Notes: generated by a model from the letters alone, not told the origin. A stretch of DNA of 6,853 nt from Anaerolineae bacterium (GCA_028277515.1 JANQGC010000198.1:1-6853), one strand, 5' to 3'. Shown: positions 1 through 6,373, numbered from the stretch's first letter. Program-made: numbers and translations.

Positions 1-12
1 TCGGAGCTCCGA
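1..12. repeat. Perfect 12-nt palindrome at the window edge
   Basis: TCGGAGCTCCGA is its own reverse complement. It touches the left edge, so it may be the remainder of a longer inverted repeat or of a hairpin terminating an upstream gene. No T-run follows it, which weakens the terminator reading. Function is unassigned. Confidence 0.4.
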
Positions 13-29
13 ATCGGTCTTCAATGGAC

Positions 30-98
30 CTAATGACAATCGATCTGCCGTGTCCTTTTCACCCTATTATGCCTCACCTTTTAGATACTAATGACAAT
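30..98. repeat. 11-nt direct repeat pair in the leader region
   Basis: CTAATGACAAT occurs at 30-40 and again at 88-98, 58 bases apart. Both copies lie in the gene-free stretch upstream of the substrate-binding protein gene. They could be paired regulator contacts or remnants of a dispersed repeat. Two copies of 11 nt in an AT-rich leader are suggestive but not conclusive. Confidence 0.35.
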
Positions 99-105
99 AT
101 GGGAT

Positions 106-140
106 GTCATGCCGAGGAATCGAGGCATCTTAGATTCCTC
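106..140. repeat. Possible degenerate dispersed palindromic repeat
   Basis: Perfect 8-nt arms GAGGAATC (114-121) and GATTCCTC (133-140) enclose an 11-nt loop, just after GTCAT (106-110). This layout resembles, from memory, the dispersed palindromic intergenic repeats with GTCAT outer ends and GATTCCTC-like cores found in many environmental bacterial genomes. The expected closing ATGAC-type end is not clear here, so the copy would be decayed. It could also be a simple transcript hairpin. Confidence 0.4.
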
Positions 141-176
141 ACTCTGTTACTCAGAAACAAGATTTTTTGTAAGTCA

Positions 177-191
177 GGCATCCTGGATGCC
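177..191. promoter_or_regulatory. 15-nt palindrome, candidate operator or hairpin
   Basis: GGCATCC-T-GGATGCC is a perfect odd palindrome with 7-nt arms, ending 165 nt before the start codon of the substrate-binding protein gene. Dyad symmetry of this length upstream of a transport and catabolic gene set fits binding of a dimeric regulator. No regulator gene is in the window to match it with. The single-base centre would need to open to about 3 nt if it formed a hairpin instead. Confidence 0.35.
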
Positions 192-217
192 GGTCTGATG
201 GTGCGCATTTAGAATGC

Positions 218-295
218 ACATTTACAAATGTTTCTTTTCTCATTGGACGTCATATTCGACGTTGAGGCTTTCGGGATAACATTTACAGTTTCTTT
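218..295. promoter_or_regulatory. Leader motif pair (ACATTTACA ... GTTTCTTT) with a palindrome
   Basis: ACATTTACA followed by GTTTCTTT occurs twice: at 218-226 plus 230-237, and at 279-287 plus 288-295. The first copy has three extra bases (AAT) between the parts. In that copy these bases complete an inverted repeat, ACATTT-AC-AAATGT (218-231). Such duplicated AT-rich motifs could be regulator sites or part of the promoter region for the downstream gene. No function is demonstrated. Confidence 0.35.
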
Positions 296-324
296 ACAAC
301 AGATCTTGCGATATGGGCTATACA
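293..324 (+). promoter_or_regulatory. Weak sigma-70-like promoter candidate
   Basis: TTTACA (293-298) could serve as a -35 element and TATACA (319-324) as a -10 element, about 33 nt before the start codon at 357. The 20-nt spacer is longer than the usual 16-18 nt, so this is only a candidate. It is the best -10-like hexamer I see close to the first gene. Confidence 0.25.
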
Positions 325-342
325 ACCGGTTTCAATAAGAAA

Positions 343-347
343 AGGAG
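343..347 (+). promoter_or_regulatory. Strong ribosome binding site of the substrate-binding protein gene
   Basis: AGGAG lies 9 nt before the ATG at 357, close to ideal spacing, and fixes that start. It is the strongest of the early ribosome binding sites here, fitting the high level at which ABC binding proteins are usually made relative to their ATPase. Confidence 0.8.
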
Positions 348-356
348 ATTTTTAAA

Positions 357-1466
357 ATGAGAAAAAATTATTTATTCGTAGCGATTTTGGTCCTGGTCAT
401 GATGCTCCTGCTCGCTGCTTGTGGAGGCACGCAGGCTCCCGCTGAAGTGGCGGAAGTTGAAGAACCGGCGGAATCGTCTGATGCGGCGGAAGCCGAAGAA
501 GAAATGGCCGAAGAAGAGATGGAAGAATTGGTGCCCCTTGAATTTCGCCTCAATTGGACCCTTTATGGGGAGCATGCCCCTTTCTTCCTCGGTGTTGATA
601 AAGGTTTTTATGAAGAAGAAGGCTTGGATGTTTCCATCGTCGAAGGCAGCGGGTCCTCAACCACGGTCAAGCTGATCGGCAACGGCACGAACAACCTGGG
701 CTACGCCGACTCAGCGACGATGATGCGCGGCGTCTCCGCCGGCGTGCCTGTCAAAGCTGTGGCCGTCACTTTCCAATCCAGCCCTATGTCCTTCATTTAT
801 CGCGCGGAAACGGGCGGTCCAGACAGTATTGACAAATTGCCGGGAACGAAGGTAGCCATCACTGCCGGCGATGCTTCGCTTTCTATCTTTGAGGCCTGCC
901 TGGGGGCCAATGACATGACTATGGATGACGTGGAGCTGATCCAGGTCACCAACCCGCAAGCGAAGGAAGTGGCAGTGTTGGAAGGTACGGCCGATACTTT
1001 CCTGGGCTACTTTGTGGACCAGCCCCTGCGCATGGAGCAAGCGACGGGCATAGAAATGGAATGGGCCAAACTGGTCGATGTCTGCAATGTTAACACGCTC
1101 AGCAGCGCGGTGATCGCCAACAATTTCTGGGCCGAACAAAACCCGGAAGTCGTGGAAAAATTTGTGCGGGCCACGCAACGCGCCTGGCAATATACGCAGG
1201 AGAATCCAGAAGAAGCGGCCGAGATTTTCGCTTCCCATGCCGAGGCCTTTGACGTACCTTTAGCCCTGGAAGAAATCGAAGGTTCCCTGACCTTGATGCA
1301 CACGCCCAACTCCGAGGGGCAGCCCATCGGTTGGTCGGCGCTGGAAGATTGGCAAGCTACCCAACAAGTCCTGGAGCAGTATGCAGCCTTTAAGCCGGAG
1401 GATGATGTGACGAACTTCTTCAGCAATGACTTTATCTCCGAACCGCCGTACGAACCGCCGTCTTAA
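357..1466 (+). CDS. NMT1/THI5-like ABC transporter substrate-binding lipoprotein
   Basis: This is the extracytoplasmic binding component of an ABC importer, predicted to be a lipid-anchored protein of 369 aa. The N-terminus is a lipoprotein signal peptide: basic MRKN, a hydrophobic stretch to about residue 19, and a lipobox ending LLLAAC with C22 as the likely modified cysteine. Residues about 30-57 form a low-complexity linker very rich in Glu and Ala, probably a spacer between the lipid anchor and the domain. From about residue 58 the sequence fits the NMT1/THI5/SsuA family: FRLNW, then APFFLGVDKGFYEEEGLDV near the start of the domain, then the GSGSST ligand-loop region. Family members bind thiamine pyrimidine precursors, sulfonates, nitrate or related small molecules, and the ligand cannot be read here. 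The ATPase gene follows after 53 nt that contain a palindrome. No ABC permease gene lies next to it. Confidence 0.88.
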   Translation: MRKNYLFVAILVLVMMLLLAACGGTQAPAEVAEVEEPAESSDAAEAEEEMAEEEMEELVPLEFRLNWTLYGEHAPFFLGVDKGFYEEEGLDVSIVEGSGSSTTVKLIGNGTNNLGYADSATMMRGVSAGVPVKAVAVTFQSSPMSFIYRAETGGPDSIDKLPGTKVAITAGDASLSIFEACLGANDMTMDDVELIQVTNPQAKEVAVLEGTADTFLGYFVDQPLRMEQATGIEMEWAKLVDVCNVNTLSSAVIANNFWAEQNPEVVEKFVRATQRAWQYTQENPEEAAEIFASHAEAFDVPLALEEIEGSLTLMHTPNSEGQPIGWSALEDWQATQQVLEQYAAFKPEDDVTNFFSNDFISEPPYEPPS

Positions 1467-1475
1467 GTTTTTATC

Positions 1476-1508
1476 AGGTGACAGTCACTTCTGAAGTGAC
1501 TGTCACCT
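1476..1508. repeat. 33-nt perfect palindrome, copy 1
   Basis: Arms AGGTGACAGTCACTT (1476-1490) and AAGTGACTGTCACCT (1494-1508) are exact reverse complements, and the centre CTG extends the symmetry to 16+1+16. It lies between the binding-protein stop and the ATPase start. As RNA it would fold into a strong hairpin 11 nt before the ATPase ATG, able to stabilise the upstream message or damp downstream translation. The same arms recur at 6341-6373, so it is a dispersed element (REP- or MITE-like) rather than a gene-specific site. No poly-T follows, so it is not a typical terminator. Confidence 0.85.
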
Positions 1509-1519
1509 ACACAAATGCT

Positions 1520-2299
1520 ATGTCCAAACCTTATATTGAATTAACCAATGTGACCAAATATTATCTGACCAAAGATGATGCTATTCTGGCCCTGGACGAT
1601 GTGACCATTCAAATCGAGGAAGGGCAGTTCATCGGTATTGTCGGTCCCAGTGGCTGCGGCAAGACGACCATTCTTAAATTAATCGCCGGTCTGATCCCTT
1701 ATACGAAAGGAGAAATCCTCAAAGGTGGTGAGCCGGTCACGGAACCGCAGACGGATTTAGGCATCATCTTTCAAGATTCGGTGCTCATGGATTGGCGCAA
1801 TGTGTTGGACAATGTGCTGGTTCAGATCCAAATCCGGGGCATGAACAAGGACCAATATCGCCAGGCAGCGTTGGATTTGCTGGATGCAGTTGGACTGTCC
1901 GGTTTTGAAAACAAGATGCCTTATGAACTATCGGGCGGTATGCGCCAGCGTGTTTCCATTTGCCGTTCCCTGGTGCATGATCCCCCTTTGCTGCTCATGG
2001 ATGAGCCTTTTGGCGCTTTGGACGCTCTGACCAGGGAGCAGATTTCTATGGATATCCAGTATCTATGGATGGAAAAACGGAAGACGGCCGTCTTGATCAC
2101 GCACTCTATTCCCGAAGCGGTCTTGCTTTCCGACCTGGTGGTGGTGATGACGCCTCGTCCCGGCAAAGTGGCCGACATCATTGAGATTGATATGCCACGG
2201 CCGCGCCGTTGGGATCGCCTGTCAGAAGATTTTAATCAATTTTCGGGTAAGATTCGCCGCATCTTCCAGGAAGCCGGCGTGTTGGACCTGGCAGATTAA
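1520..2299 (+). CDS. ABC transporter ATP-binding protein (SsuB/TauB/ThiZ type)
   Basis: This cytoplasmic nucleotide-binding subunit of an ABC importer is 259 aa, normal for the family. In order: Walker A GPSGCGKTT (residues 42-50), Q-loop Q85 in IIFQDS, signature LSGGMRQR (137-144), Walker B LLLMDEPFGALD (157-168) and switch His195. The LSGGMRQR form and the PRPGKV stretch near residue 212 are typical of ATPases paired with NMT1/SsuA-like binding proteins, matching the upstream gene. I chose the ATG at 1520. A longer frame from GTG at 1478 exists, but its extra residues are encoded by the palindrome at 1476-1508. The ATG has no clear Shine-Dalgarno sequence, perhaps because the palindrome displaced it. 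All catalytic motifs are intact. The membrane subunit it should drive is not encoded here as a canonical ABC permease. Confidence 0.92.
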   Translation: MSKPYIELTNVTKYYLTKDDAILALDDVTIQIEEGQFIGIVGPSGCGKTTILKLIAGLIPYTKGEILKGGEPVTEPQTDLGIIFQDSVLMDWRNVLDNVLVQIQIRGMNKDQYRQAALDLLDAVGLSGFENKMPYELSGGMRQRVSICRSLVHDPPLLLMDEPFGALDALTREQISMDIQYLWMEKRKTAVLITHSIPEAVLLSDLVVVMTPRPGKVADIIEIDMPRPRRWDRLSEDFNQFSGKIRRIFQEAGVLDLAD

Positions 2300-2311
2300 G
2301 AGCTTTTTGTC

Positions 2312-3493
2312 ATGGCTGAGAGGGCGCAAACTGATTTATCCTGGACTAATTATGCCGGAGCATGGCTGGGCATCGGCACATCACCGGCAGCGCTGCTGCT
2401 AGGTTCACAGATTTCTATCCGCTATGGCGGTGCTTTGCCGCTGATCTCGGTGCTGTTGGCCTTTCCCCTGGTGGCTCTCATTTTATGGTCAACAGGATCG
2501 ATTGGTCTGAATCCCCCGTTCGGCCTGGGCTTAAATCTGACCCAGGTCACGCCTCTTTATTTTAACGATATGATGCAGCGGGTGATTGGTGGCGTCATTA
2601 CCTTCGGCATGATCGGCTGGTTTGGTTTTAATGCCGCCTTTGGGGCGGCGGCGCTGCAAGTGTTAATTCCGCTGCCGCATTGGCTTTGGGTGCTGATCCT
2701 TTCTTTGCCTATCATCTATTTTTCACTGAAGGGCATTCGCTTTTGGGGCGGCTTGTCGATTCTAACCACAGTCGCCGTGATCGTGCTGGCTACGATATTA
2801 TTAATCAGATTACCTACCCTGCTTGCGCCCGTGACAACCCAGGTGGCCGATCCGGGGCTGGTTTTCCTTGATGTGGCGATGCTGGTTGGTTTCGCCTCTG
2901 TTTTCGCTGTACGCTCACCGGATTTTTCGGCCGGTGTGGATCGGCCGCGCCATTTGATATACCTGGTGGCTTTATTTGTCATCCCCTATATGGCCCTTGT
3001 GTTTTCCGGCATTATGGCCCAGCGTGGGTTCACGTCCCCCGATTTGCTGAGCGCCTTGAAAAACGATCCCCAGTTGTGGGTCTCCAGTTTGTTGATTGGC
3101 ATGGCCGTGATCGCGCCTAACTTCACCGTTTTCTACTCCGGCGCGCCCGCTTTGCGCGTCTTTGCCCATATTCCTGAGCGGCCAGGCATGATTCTTATCG
3201 GCGCTGTGGGGATAATCCTGGCATTTCTGCGCGTTGATCTATGGCTAGGACTTTGGTTGTCTATCCTGGGCGCGTTTGTAGCCCCCTTAATTGTGCCGAT
3301 CGGCTTAAAGTCTTATTTGTATAAACGAGGCGTAGTGACGGAGAAGATCCACTTGTGGACATGGCTGCCCGCCTCGGTCCTGGCCTCGGCCTTGGCCATT
3401 TTGCGAGTGCCTACGGCCATTCTTTTTGGCCTTCTTTTGGCCGCTGTCTTGAATGGGTCCAATTTGATTGTGAACAGGCGAAAATCAATATGA
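2312..3493 (+). CDS. NCS1-family (CodB-like) permease
   Basis: This integral membrane protein of 393 aa has about 12 hydrophobic segments. It resembles the cytosine/purine/uracil/allantoin (NCS1) secondary transporters, which move nucleobases, hydantoins or related compounds with H+ or Na+. Supporting stretches, compared with E. coli CodB from memory, are: the N-terminal AGAWLGIGTSPAALLLG (about 15-31); GMIGWFGFN (99-107), like CodB TQVGWFGVG; SPDFSAGVDRP (202-212), like CodB TADFVRFGRN; and APNFTVFYSGAPALRVF (268-284), like the CodB segment with NDNALYASGLGF. It starts 12 nt after the ATPase stop; a weak AAGAG (2298-2302) overlaps that stop and sits 9 nt upstream. Its stop overlaps the GH88 start (ATGA). 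It shows no ABC-permease EAA-type loop. Whether it functions alone or is regulated with the ABC parts is unknown. Family assignment is likely, substrate is not. Confidence 0.75.
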   Translation: MAERAQTDLSWTNYAGAWLGIGTSPAALLLGSQISIRYGGALPLISVLLAFPLVALILWSTGSIGLNPPFGLGLNLTQVTPLYFNDMMQRVIGGVITFGMIGWFGFNAAFGAAALQVLIPLPHWLWVLILSLPIIYFSLKGIRFWGGLSILTTVAVIVLATILLIRLPTLLAPVTTQVADPGLVFLDVAMLVGFASVFAVRSPDFSAGVDRPRHLIYLVALFVIPYMALVFSGIMAQRGFTSPDLLSALKNDPQLWVSSLLIGMAVIAPNFTVFYSGAPALRVFAHIPERPGMILIGAVGIILAFLRVDLWLGLWLSILGAFVAPLIVPIGLKSYLYKRGVVTEKIHLWTWLPASVLASALAILRVPTAILFGLLLAAVLNGSNLIVNRRKSI

Positions 3494-4602
3494 AAGAGTT
3501 AACAACAGATCATTTAAAAATTAAAGTCAATCGCGTTTATGATTTCGCTGGCCAACAATTACGCCGGCTGATTGAGAACCATCCCGATCAGTTTCCGATG
3601 TACACGATGAACGGCCGTTGGATTCATGAGGGCGAAGCCTGGACCAACTGGTGTGAGGGGTTTCTTGGCGGCCAGCTTTGGCTGCTATACCAGCACACAG
3701 GTGACGATTACTGGCGGCAGAAGGCAGAGCATTATTCACGTCTGATCGAACAGCGCAAAATGGATCGCCATGTCCATGACCTGGGCTTTCTGTTCTGGTC
3801 CACCTGGCGGCGTTGGTATGAACTGACCGGCGACCCATCCTTAAACAAAGTTGTCATTCAGGCCGGAAAAACGCTGGCCTTGCGTTTCCAGGAAAGGGGG
3901 CAATATCTGCGTTCCTTTGTGGCCGATGAGAGCCTATTCATCGACATCATGATGAATGTGGGCATCATTTTCTATGCCGCCCAGGAGCTGGAAGACCAGG
4001 ATTTGTGGCGCATCGCCAATCAACACTGCCTGACTACACGGCGCTACCTGGTGCGTGGGGACGGCAGCACGTCACATGAAGGTATTTTCGACCTGGAAAC
4101 AGGTGAATTTTTACGCCAGAGCACGCACCAGGGTTGGCGCGACGACTCTTCCTGGGCGCGTGGCCTGGCCTGGGCCTTATATGGTTTTGGGACGGCTTAT
4201 GAGTTCAGCCGGGACCGGCGGTTTTTGCATACGGCCGAATCTTGCGCGGCTTACTATATCGAAAATACGCCGGCGCATGGTGTGCCGCCCAACGATTGGT
4301 CGGAACCGAATCCGGACTGTCCCTATGAAAGTTCGGCCGCGGCCATTGCCGCCGGCAGCTTCATTAATCTATCGCGCATGGTGCAGGACCCCATCCGTTC
4401 CGCCTATTATGAATCGTATGGCTTAAAAATCATAGACTCGCTGACCGAACCGGAATTTCTGGCCGTGGACACGCCGGGCTGGGAAGGGATTCTCAAGCAT
4501 GGCTCATACCATGAAACGAAGAAACTAGGCGTCGACGAAAGTGTGATGTGGGGCGAATATTTCTTCCTGGAAGCGGCAGCAAAGGTGTTGGGCTATGAAT
4601 AA
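3490..4602 (+). CDS. GH88 unsaturated glucuronyl hydrolase
   Basis: This enzyme of 370 aa hydrates and so releases the 4,5-unsaturated uronic acid left at the non-reducing end of oligosaccharides by polysaccharide lyases (glycosaminoglycans, gellan, ulvan and similar). It has GH88-type motifs: HDLGFLFW with D97, FIDIMMN with D152, H196, THQGW with Q214, and SSWARGLAW with R224 and W228. The spacing 152-196-214-224-228 equals that of D149, H193, Q211, R221 and W225 in Bacillus sp. GL1 UGL as I recall it, and D97 corresponds to its D88. No signal peptide is visible, so it should act in the cytoplasm on imported oligosaccharides. I chose ATG 3490, which overlaps the permease stop by 4 nt; a longer frame from 3355 would lie inside the permease gene and adds unrelated residues. 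No lyase gene is in the window, and the exact glycan is unknown. Confidence 0.9.
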   Translation: MKELTTDHLKIKVNRVYDFAGQQLRRLIENHPDQFPMYTMNGRWIHEGEAWTNWCEGFLGGQLWLLYQHTGDDYWRQKAEHYSRLIEQRKMDRHVHDLGFLFWSTWRRWYELTGDPSLNKVVIQAGKTLALRFQERGQYLRSFVADESLFIDIMMNVGIIFYAAQELEDQDLWRIANQHCLTTRRYLVRGDGSTSHEGIFDLETGEFLRQSTHQGWRDDSSWARGLAWALYGFGTAYEFSRDRRFLHTAESCAAYYIENTPAHGVPPNDWSEPNPDCPYESSAAAIAAGSFINLSRMVQDPIRSAYYESYGLKIIDSLTEPEFLAVDTPGWEGILKHGSYHETKKLGVDESVMWGEYFFLEAAAKVLGYE

Positions 4603-5362
4603 AAAAGTGGCACTGGTCACCGGTGCGGGACGGGGCATCGGGCGCGGCATCGCCCTGGCCCTGGCCGGCCACGGGTATAACCTGGTGGTGAATTATCGCG
4701 GCAATAAGGAAGCGGCGGCCGAAACGGGGCGCCTAGTAGAGAAAACGGGCGCTGTTTGCCTGGTTATTCAGGCCGATATTGGCCGTTCGGCAGACCGCCA
4801 ACGGCTGGTAGAAATGACGGTGAAGCGCTTCGGCCGCATTGATCTGCTGATCAACAATGCCGGTATGGGACCACGCCAACGGCTGAGCGTCCTGGAAACA
4901 AGCGAGGCAAGTTATGATGAGGTAATGAATGTCAACCTGAAGGGACCATTTTTCCTGACCCAACGGGTGGCGCGGCAGATGATGTCTCAAGAAGAAGGTT
5001 CCGGCCCGCCAAAAATCATCAACATCGGTTCAATCAGCGCTTACACCAGCAGTCCCAGCCGCGGCGAATACTGCATTTCTAAGGCCGGGATGGGCATGAT
5101 GACCGCCCTGTTTGCCGATGCATTGGCCGGGGAAGGCATTAATGTCTATGAAATTCGGCCGGGAATCATCGCCACGGACATGACCAGCGGGGTCAAAGAC
5201 AAGTATGACGAGTTGATTAGCGACGGTCTGACGCCCATCCGGCGTTGGGGCTTGCCGGAGGATGTGGCCAAAGCTGTGCTAGCTATAGCCCAGGATTTGC
5301 TGCCTTTTTCTACCGGGGAAGTGATTAACGTGGACGGTGGGTTTCATATGCATCGCCTGTAA
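4595..5362 (+). CDS. Short-chain dehydrogenase/reductase (classical SDR)
   Basis: This is a cytoplasmic NAD(P)-dependent oxidoreductase of 255 aa, the classical SDR length. The cofactor loop TGAGRGIG is at residues 9-16, NNAG at 87-90, the active-site set is N114, S146, Y159 and K163 (Y-CIS-K), and the motif RPG is at 188-190. Arg13 and the basic residue after the second beta strand (NYR, 33-35) favour NADP(H). The family includes FabG and KduD-like enzymes, and general similarity alone would label it a 3-oxoacyl-ACP reductase. Its start overlaps the GH88 gene by 8 nt, with AAAGG (4581-4585) 9 nt upstream, so coupling to GH88 makes a sugar-acid or keto-uronate reductase role more plausible. 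That role is inference. All catalytic residues are present. Confidence 0.92.
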   Translation: MNKKVALVTGAGRGIGRGIALALAGHGYNLVVNYRGNKEAAAETGRLVEKTGAVCLVIQADIGRSADRQRLVEMTVKRFGRIDLLINNAGMGPRQRLSVLETSEASYDEVMNVNLKGPFFLTQRVARQMMSQEEGSGPPKIINIGSISAYTSSPSRGEYCISKAGMGMMTALFADALAGEGINVYEIRPGIIATDMTSGVKDKYDELISDGLTPIRRWGLPEDVAKAVLAIAQDLLPFSTGEVINVDGGFHMHRL

Positions 5363-5382
5363 CGCAAAAAGCCTTTTTTGCG
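5363..5382 (+). terminator. Terminator-like hairpin after the SDR gene
   Basis: CGCAAAAA and TTTTTGCG form an 8-bp stem around a 4-nt GCCT loop, directly after the stop codon. The stem is A/T-rich and the T-run is part of its 3' arm rather than a tail, so it is not a textbook intrinsic terminator. It may reduce read-through to the isomerase-like gene or act as a processing or 3'-end stability element. Confidence 0.45.
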
Positions 5383-5467
5383 CAGAGAACATACTGGAAA
5401 GTTCGTTCTACAGTAGCGCACACTTTCCAGCTTACGCAGTGAACAAACAAGAATGTTCGTTCTACAG
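5381..5467. repeat. Two-copy direct repeat with hairpin potential (54-bp period)
   Basis: The 33-nt segment 5381-5413 matches 5435-5467 at 28 of 33 positions, and both end in GTTCGTTCTACAG (5401-5413, 5455-5467). Within the second copy GAACAAACA (5441-5449) and TGTTCGTTC (5454-5462) form a stem with one mismatch and an AGAA loop. A further inverted repeat, CTGGAAAG (5394-5401) with CTTTCCAG (5423-5430), spans the first copy and the spacer. The block occupies most of the 139-nt gap between the SDR and the TIM-barrel gene and looks like a dispersed intergenic repeat. It could hold regulatory sites; I see no encoded protein. Confidence 0.65.
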
Positions 5468-5486
5468 GGCGCGGTTACGGTTTTTT

Positions 5487-5492
5487 AAGGAG
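5487..5492 (+). promoter_or_regulatory. Strong ribosome binding site of the TIM-barrel gene
   Basis: AAGGAG sits 9 nt before the ATG at 5502 and fixes that start. A strong independent site here fits a gene that is not translationally coupled to the SDR gene 139 nt upstream. Confidence 0.75.
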
Positions 5493-5501
5493 AGACATTA
5501 A

Positions 5502-6332
5502 ATGGTCCAATCATTGAGGGATACCAGCAAACTCTGCATCCATACGATCACGACCAAACCCTGGTCGATTGAAGAAGCCATCGATCATTACGCGGCGGCC
5601 GGTGTGGCCGGCATCACAGTCTGGCGGCAGTGGCTGGACGGCCGTGATCCGCAGGTGGTCGGCCAACGCATCCGGGCTGCCGGATTAACCACGGTTTCTC
5701 TCTGTCGTGGCGGGTTTTTCCCTGCTGCCGGGGCGACTGGCCGACAGGCGGCCGTTACCGATAATCTGCGCGCGATTGAGGAAGCGGCGGCTTTAGGTGC
5801 GCCCCTTGTCGTCCTGGTCTGCGGTGCAGCACCGGATGTACCCCTGCCCCAGGCCAGGGAGCAGATCCGGGCGGGCATTGAAGCTGTGCTGCCATCTGCT
5901 GAGGAACATGGCATCAAGTTGGCCGTCGAGCCGCTGCATCCCATGTATGCCGACAGCCGTTCGGCGATTAACACTCTGAAACAGGCCAATGACCTCTGCG
6001 CGGTGATTGACTCACCATACGTTGGGGTAGCTGTCGATGTTTACCATCTATGGTGGGACCCTGTCCTGGAAAAGGAGATTCAACGCTGTGGAGCGGCGGG
6101 CCGGCTGCTGGCCTTCCATATGTGTGATTGGCTGACACCGACGGCCGATATGCTCAATGACCGCGGCTTGATGGGCGAAGGTTGTATTCCCATCCGCCAG
6201 ATTCGCGGCTGGGTGGAAGCGGCCGGATTTGACGGCTTCAACGAAGTGGAGATTTTTTCTGAGCGCTATTGGTCGGCCGATCAGGGACAGTTTTTGGATA
6301 AAATTATTGAGGCTTATTTACACTGTTCGTAA
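5502..6332 (+). CDS. Sugar phosphate isomerase/epimerase-like TIM-barrel protein
   Basis: This 276-aa protein fits the xylose isomerase-like TIM-barrel (AP_endonuc_2) family, whose members isomerise or epimerise sugars and sugar acids, or act as dehydratases, with a divalent metal. Likely metal ligands at the expected strand ends are E143 (AVEPLHP), D179 (VAVDVYHLWWD), H206 (AFHMCDW) and E250 (NEVEIFS). The GEG segment at 225-227 in GLMGEGCIPI is also typical of the family. No signal peptide or membrane segment is seen, so it is cytoplasmic. It follows the repeat-rich gap with its own strong ribosome binding site, and a Gfo/Idh/MocA gene follows, a pairing common in sugar, inositol and sugar-acid catabolic clusters. 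The exact reaction cannot be read; a role acting on the product of GH88 or SDR is inference. Confidence 0.85.
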   Translation: MVQSLRDTSKLCIHTITTKPWSIEEAIDHYAAAGVAGITVWRQWLDGRDPQVVGQRIRAAGLTTVSLCRGGFFPAAGATGRQAAVTDNLRAIEEAAALGAPLVVLVCGAAPDVPLPQAREQIRAGIEAVLPSAEEHGIKLAVEPLHPMYADSRSAINTLKQANDLCAVIDSPYVGVAVDVYHLWWDPVLEKEIQRCGAAGRLLAFHMCDWLTPTADMLNDRGLMGEGCIPIRQIRGWVEAAGFDGFNEVEIFSERYWSADQGQFLDKIIEAYLHCS

Positions 6333-6340
6333 ATGTAGGC

Positions 6341-6373
6341 AGGTGACAGTCACTTTTAAAGTGACTGTCACCT
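6341..6373. repeat. 33-nt perfect palindrome, copy 2
   Basis: The arms AGGTGACAGTCACTT (6341-6355) and AAGTGACTGTCACCT (6359-6373) are identical to those at 1476-1508. The centre is TTA instead of CTG, so the inner pair changed from C/G to T/A with symmetry kept. It lies between the TIM-barrel stop and the Gfo/Idh/MocA start, 7 nt before that gene's GAGG ribosome binding site. Both copies are intergenic, preceded by C and followed by A, consistent with a REP- or MITE-like dispersed element. In an mRNA it would form a stable hairpin. Confidence 0.85.

Noticed and set aside
24..212. Open frame of 62 codons upstream of the binding-protein gene
   Set aside because: It has no ribosome binding site, its product has no recognisable motif, and it runs through an inverted repeat and the 177-191 palindrome, so chance is the better explanation.
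711..1238. 175-codon open frame on the minus strand
   Set aside because: It is antisense to the well-supported binding-protein gene and encodes nothing recognisable; long antisense frames are expected with this codon use.
1007..1426. 139-codon open frame on the minus strand
   Set aside because: Antisense to the same binding-protein gene, low-complexity Ser-rich product, no start signal.
1476..1508. Intrinsic terminator between the binding protein and the ATPase
   Set aside because: No T-run follows the palindrome, and the same element recurs before a different gene at 6341, which points to a dispersed repeat.
1478..1519. N-terminal extension of the ATPase from GTG 1478
   Set aside because: The extra codons are the palindrome itself; the family-typical N-terminus begins at 1520.
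3355..3489. N-terminal extension of the GH88 gene from ATG 3355
   Set aside because: It lies wholly inside the permease gene, the residues do not look like GH88, and ATG 3490 overlaps the permease stop in the common ATGA manner.
4595..5362. Confident label as fabG (3-oxoacyl-ACP reductase)
   Set aside because: The motifs fit any classical SDR; no other fatty-acid genes are nearby and the gene is coupled to GH88, so no gene symbol is given.
5381..5467. A CRISPR array or tandem satellite
   Set aside because: There are only two diverged repeat copies with one spacer-like segment, which is not enough for either.
5588..5989. 133-codon open frame on the minus strand
   Set aside because: Antisense to the TIM-barrel gene, whose metal ligands and family motifs are all intact; the shadow product is Ala/Arg/Pro-rich and unlike any protein I know.
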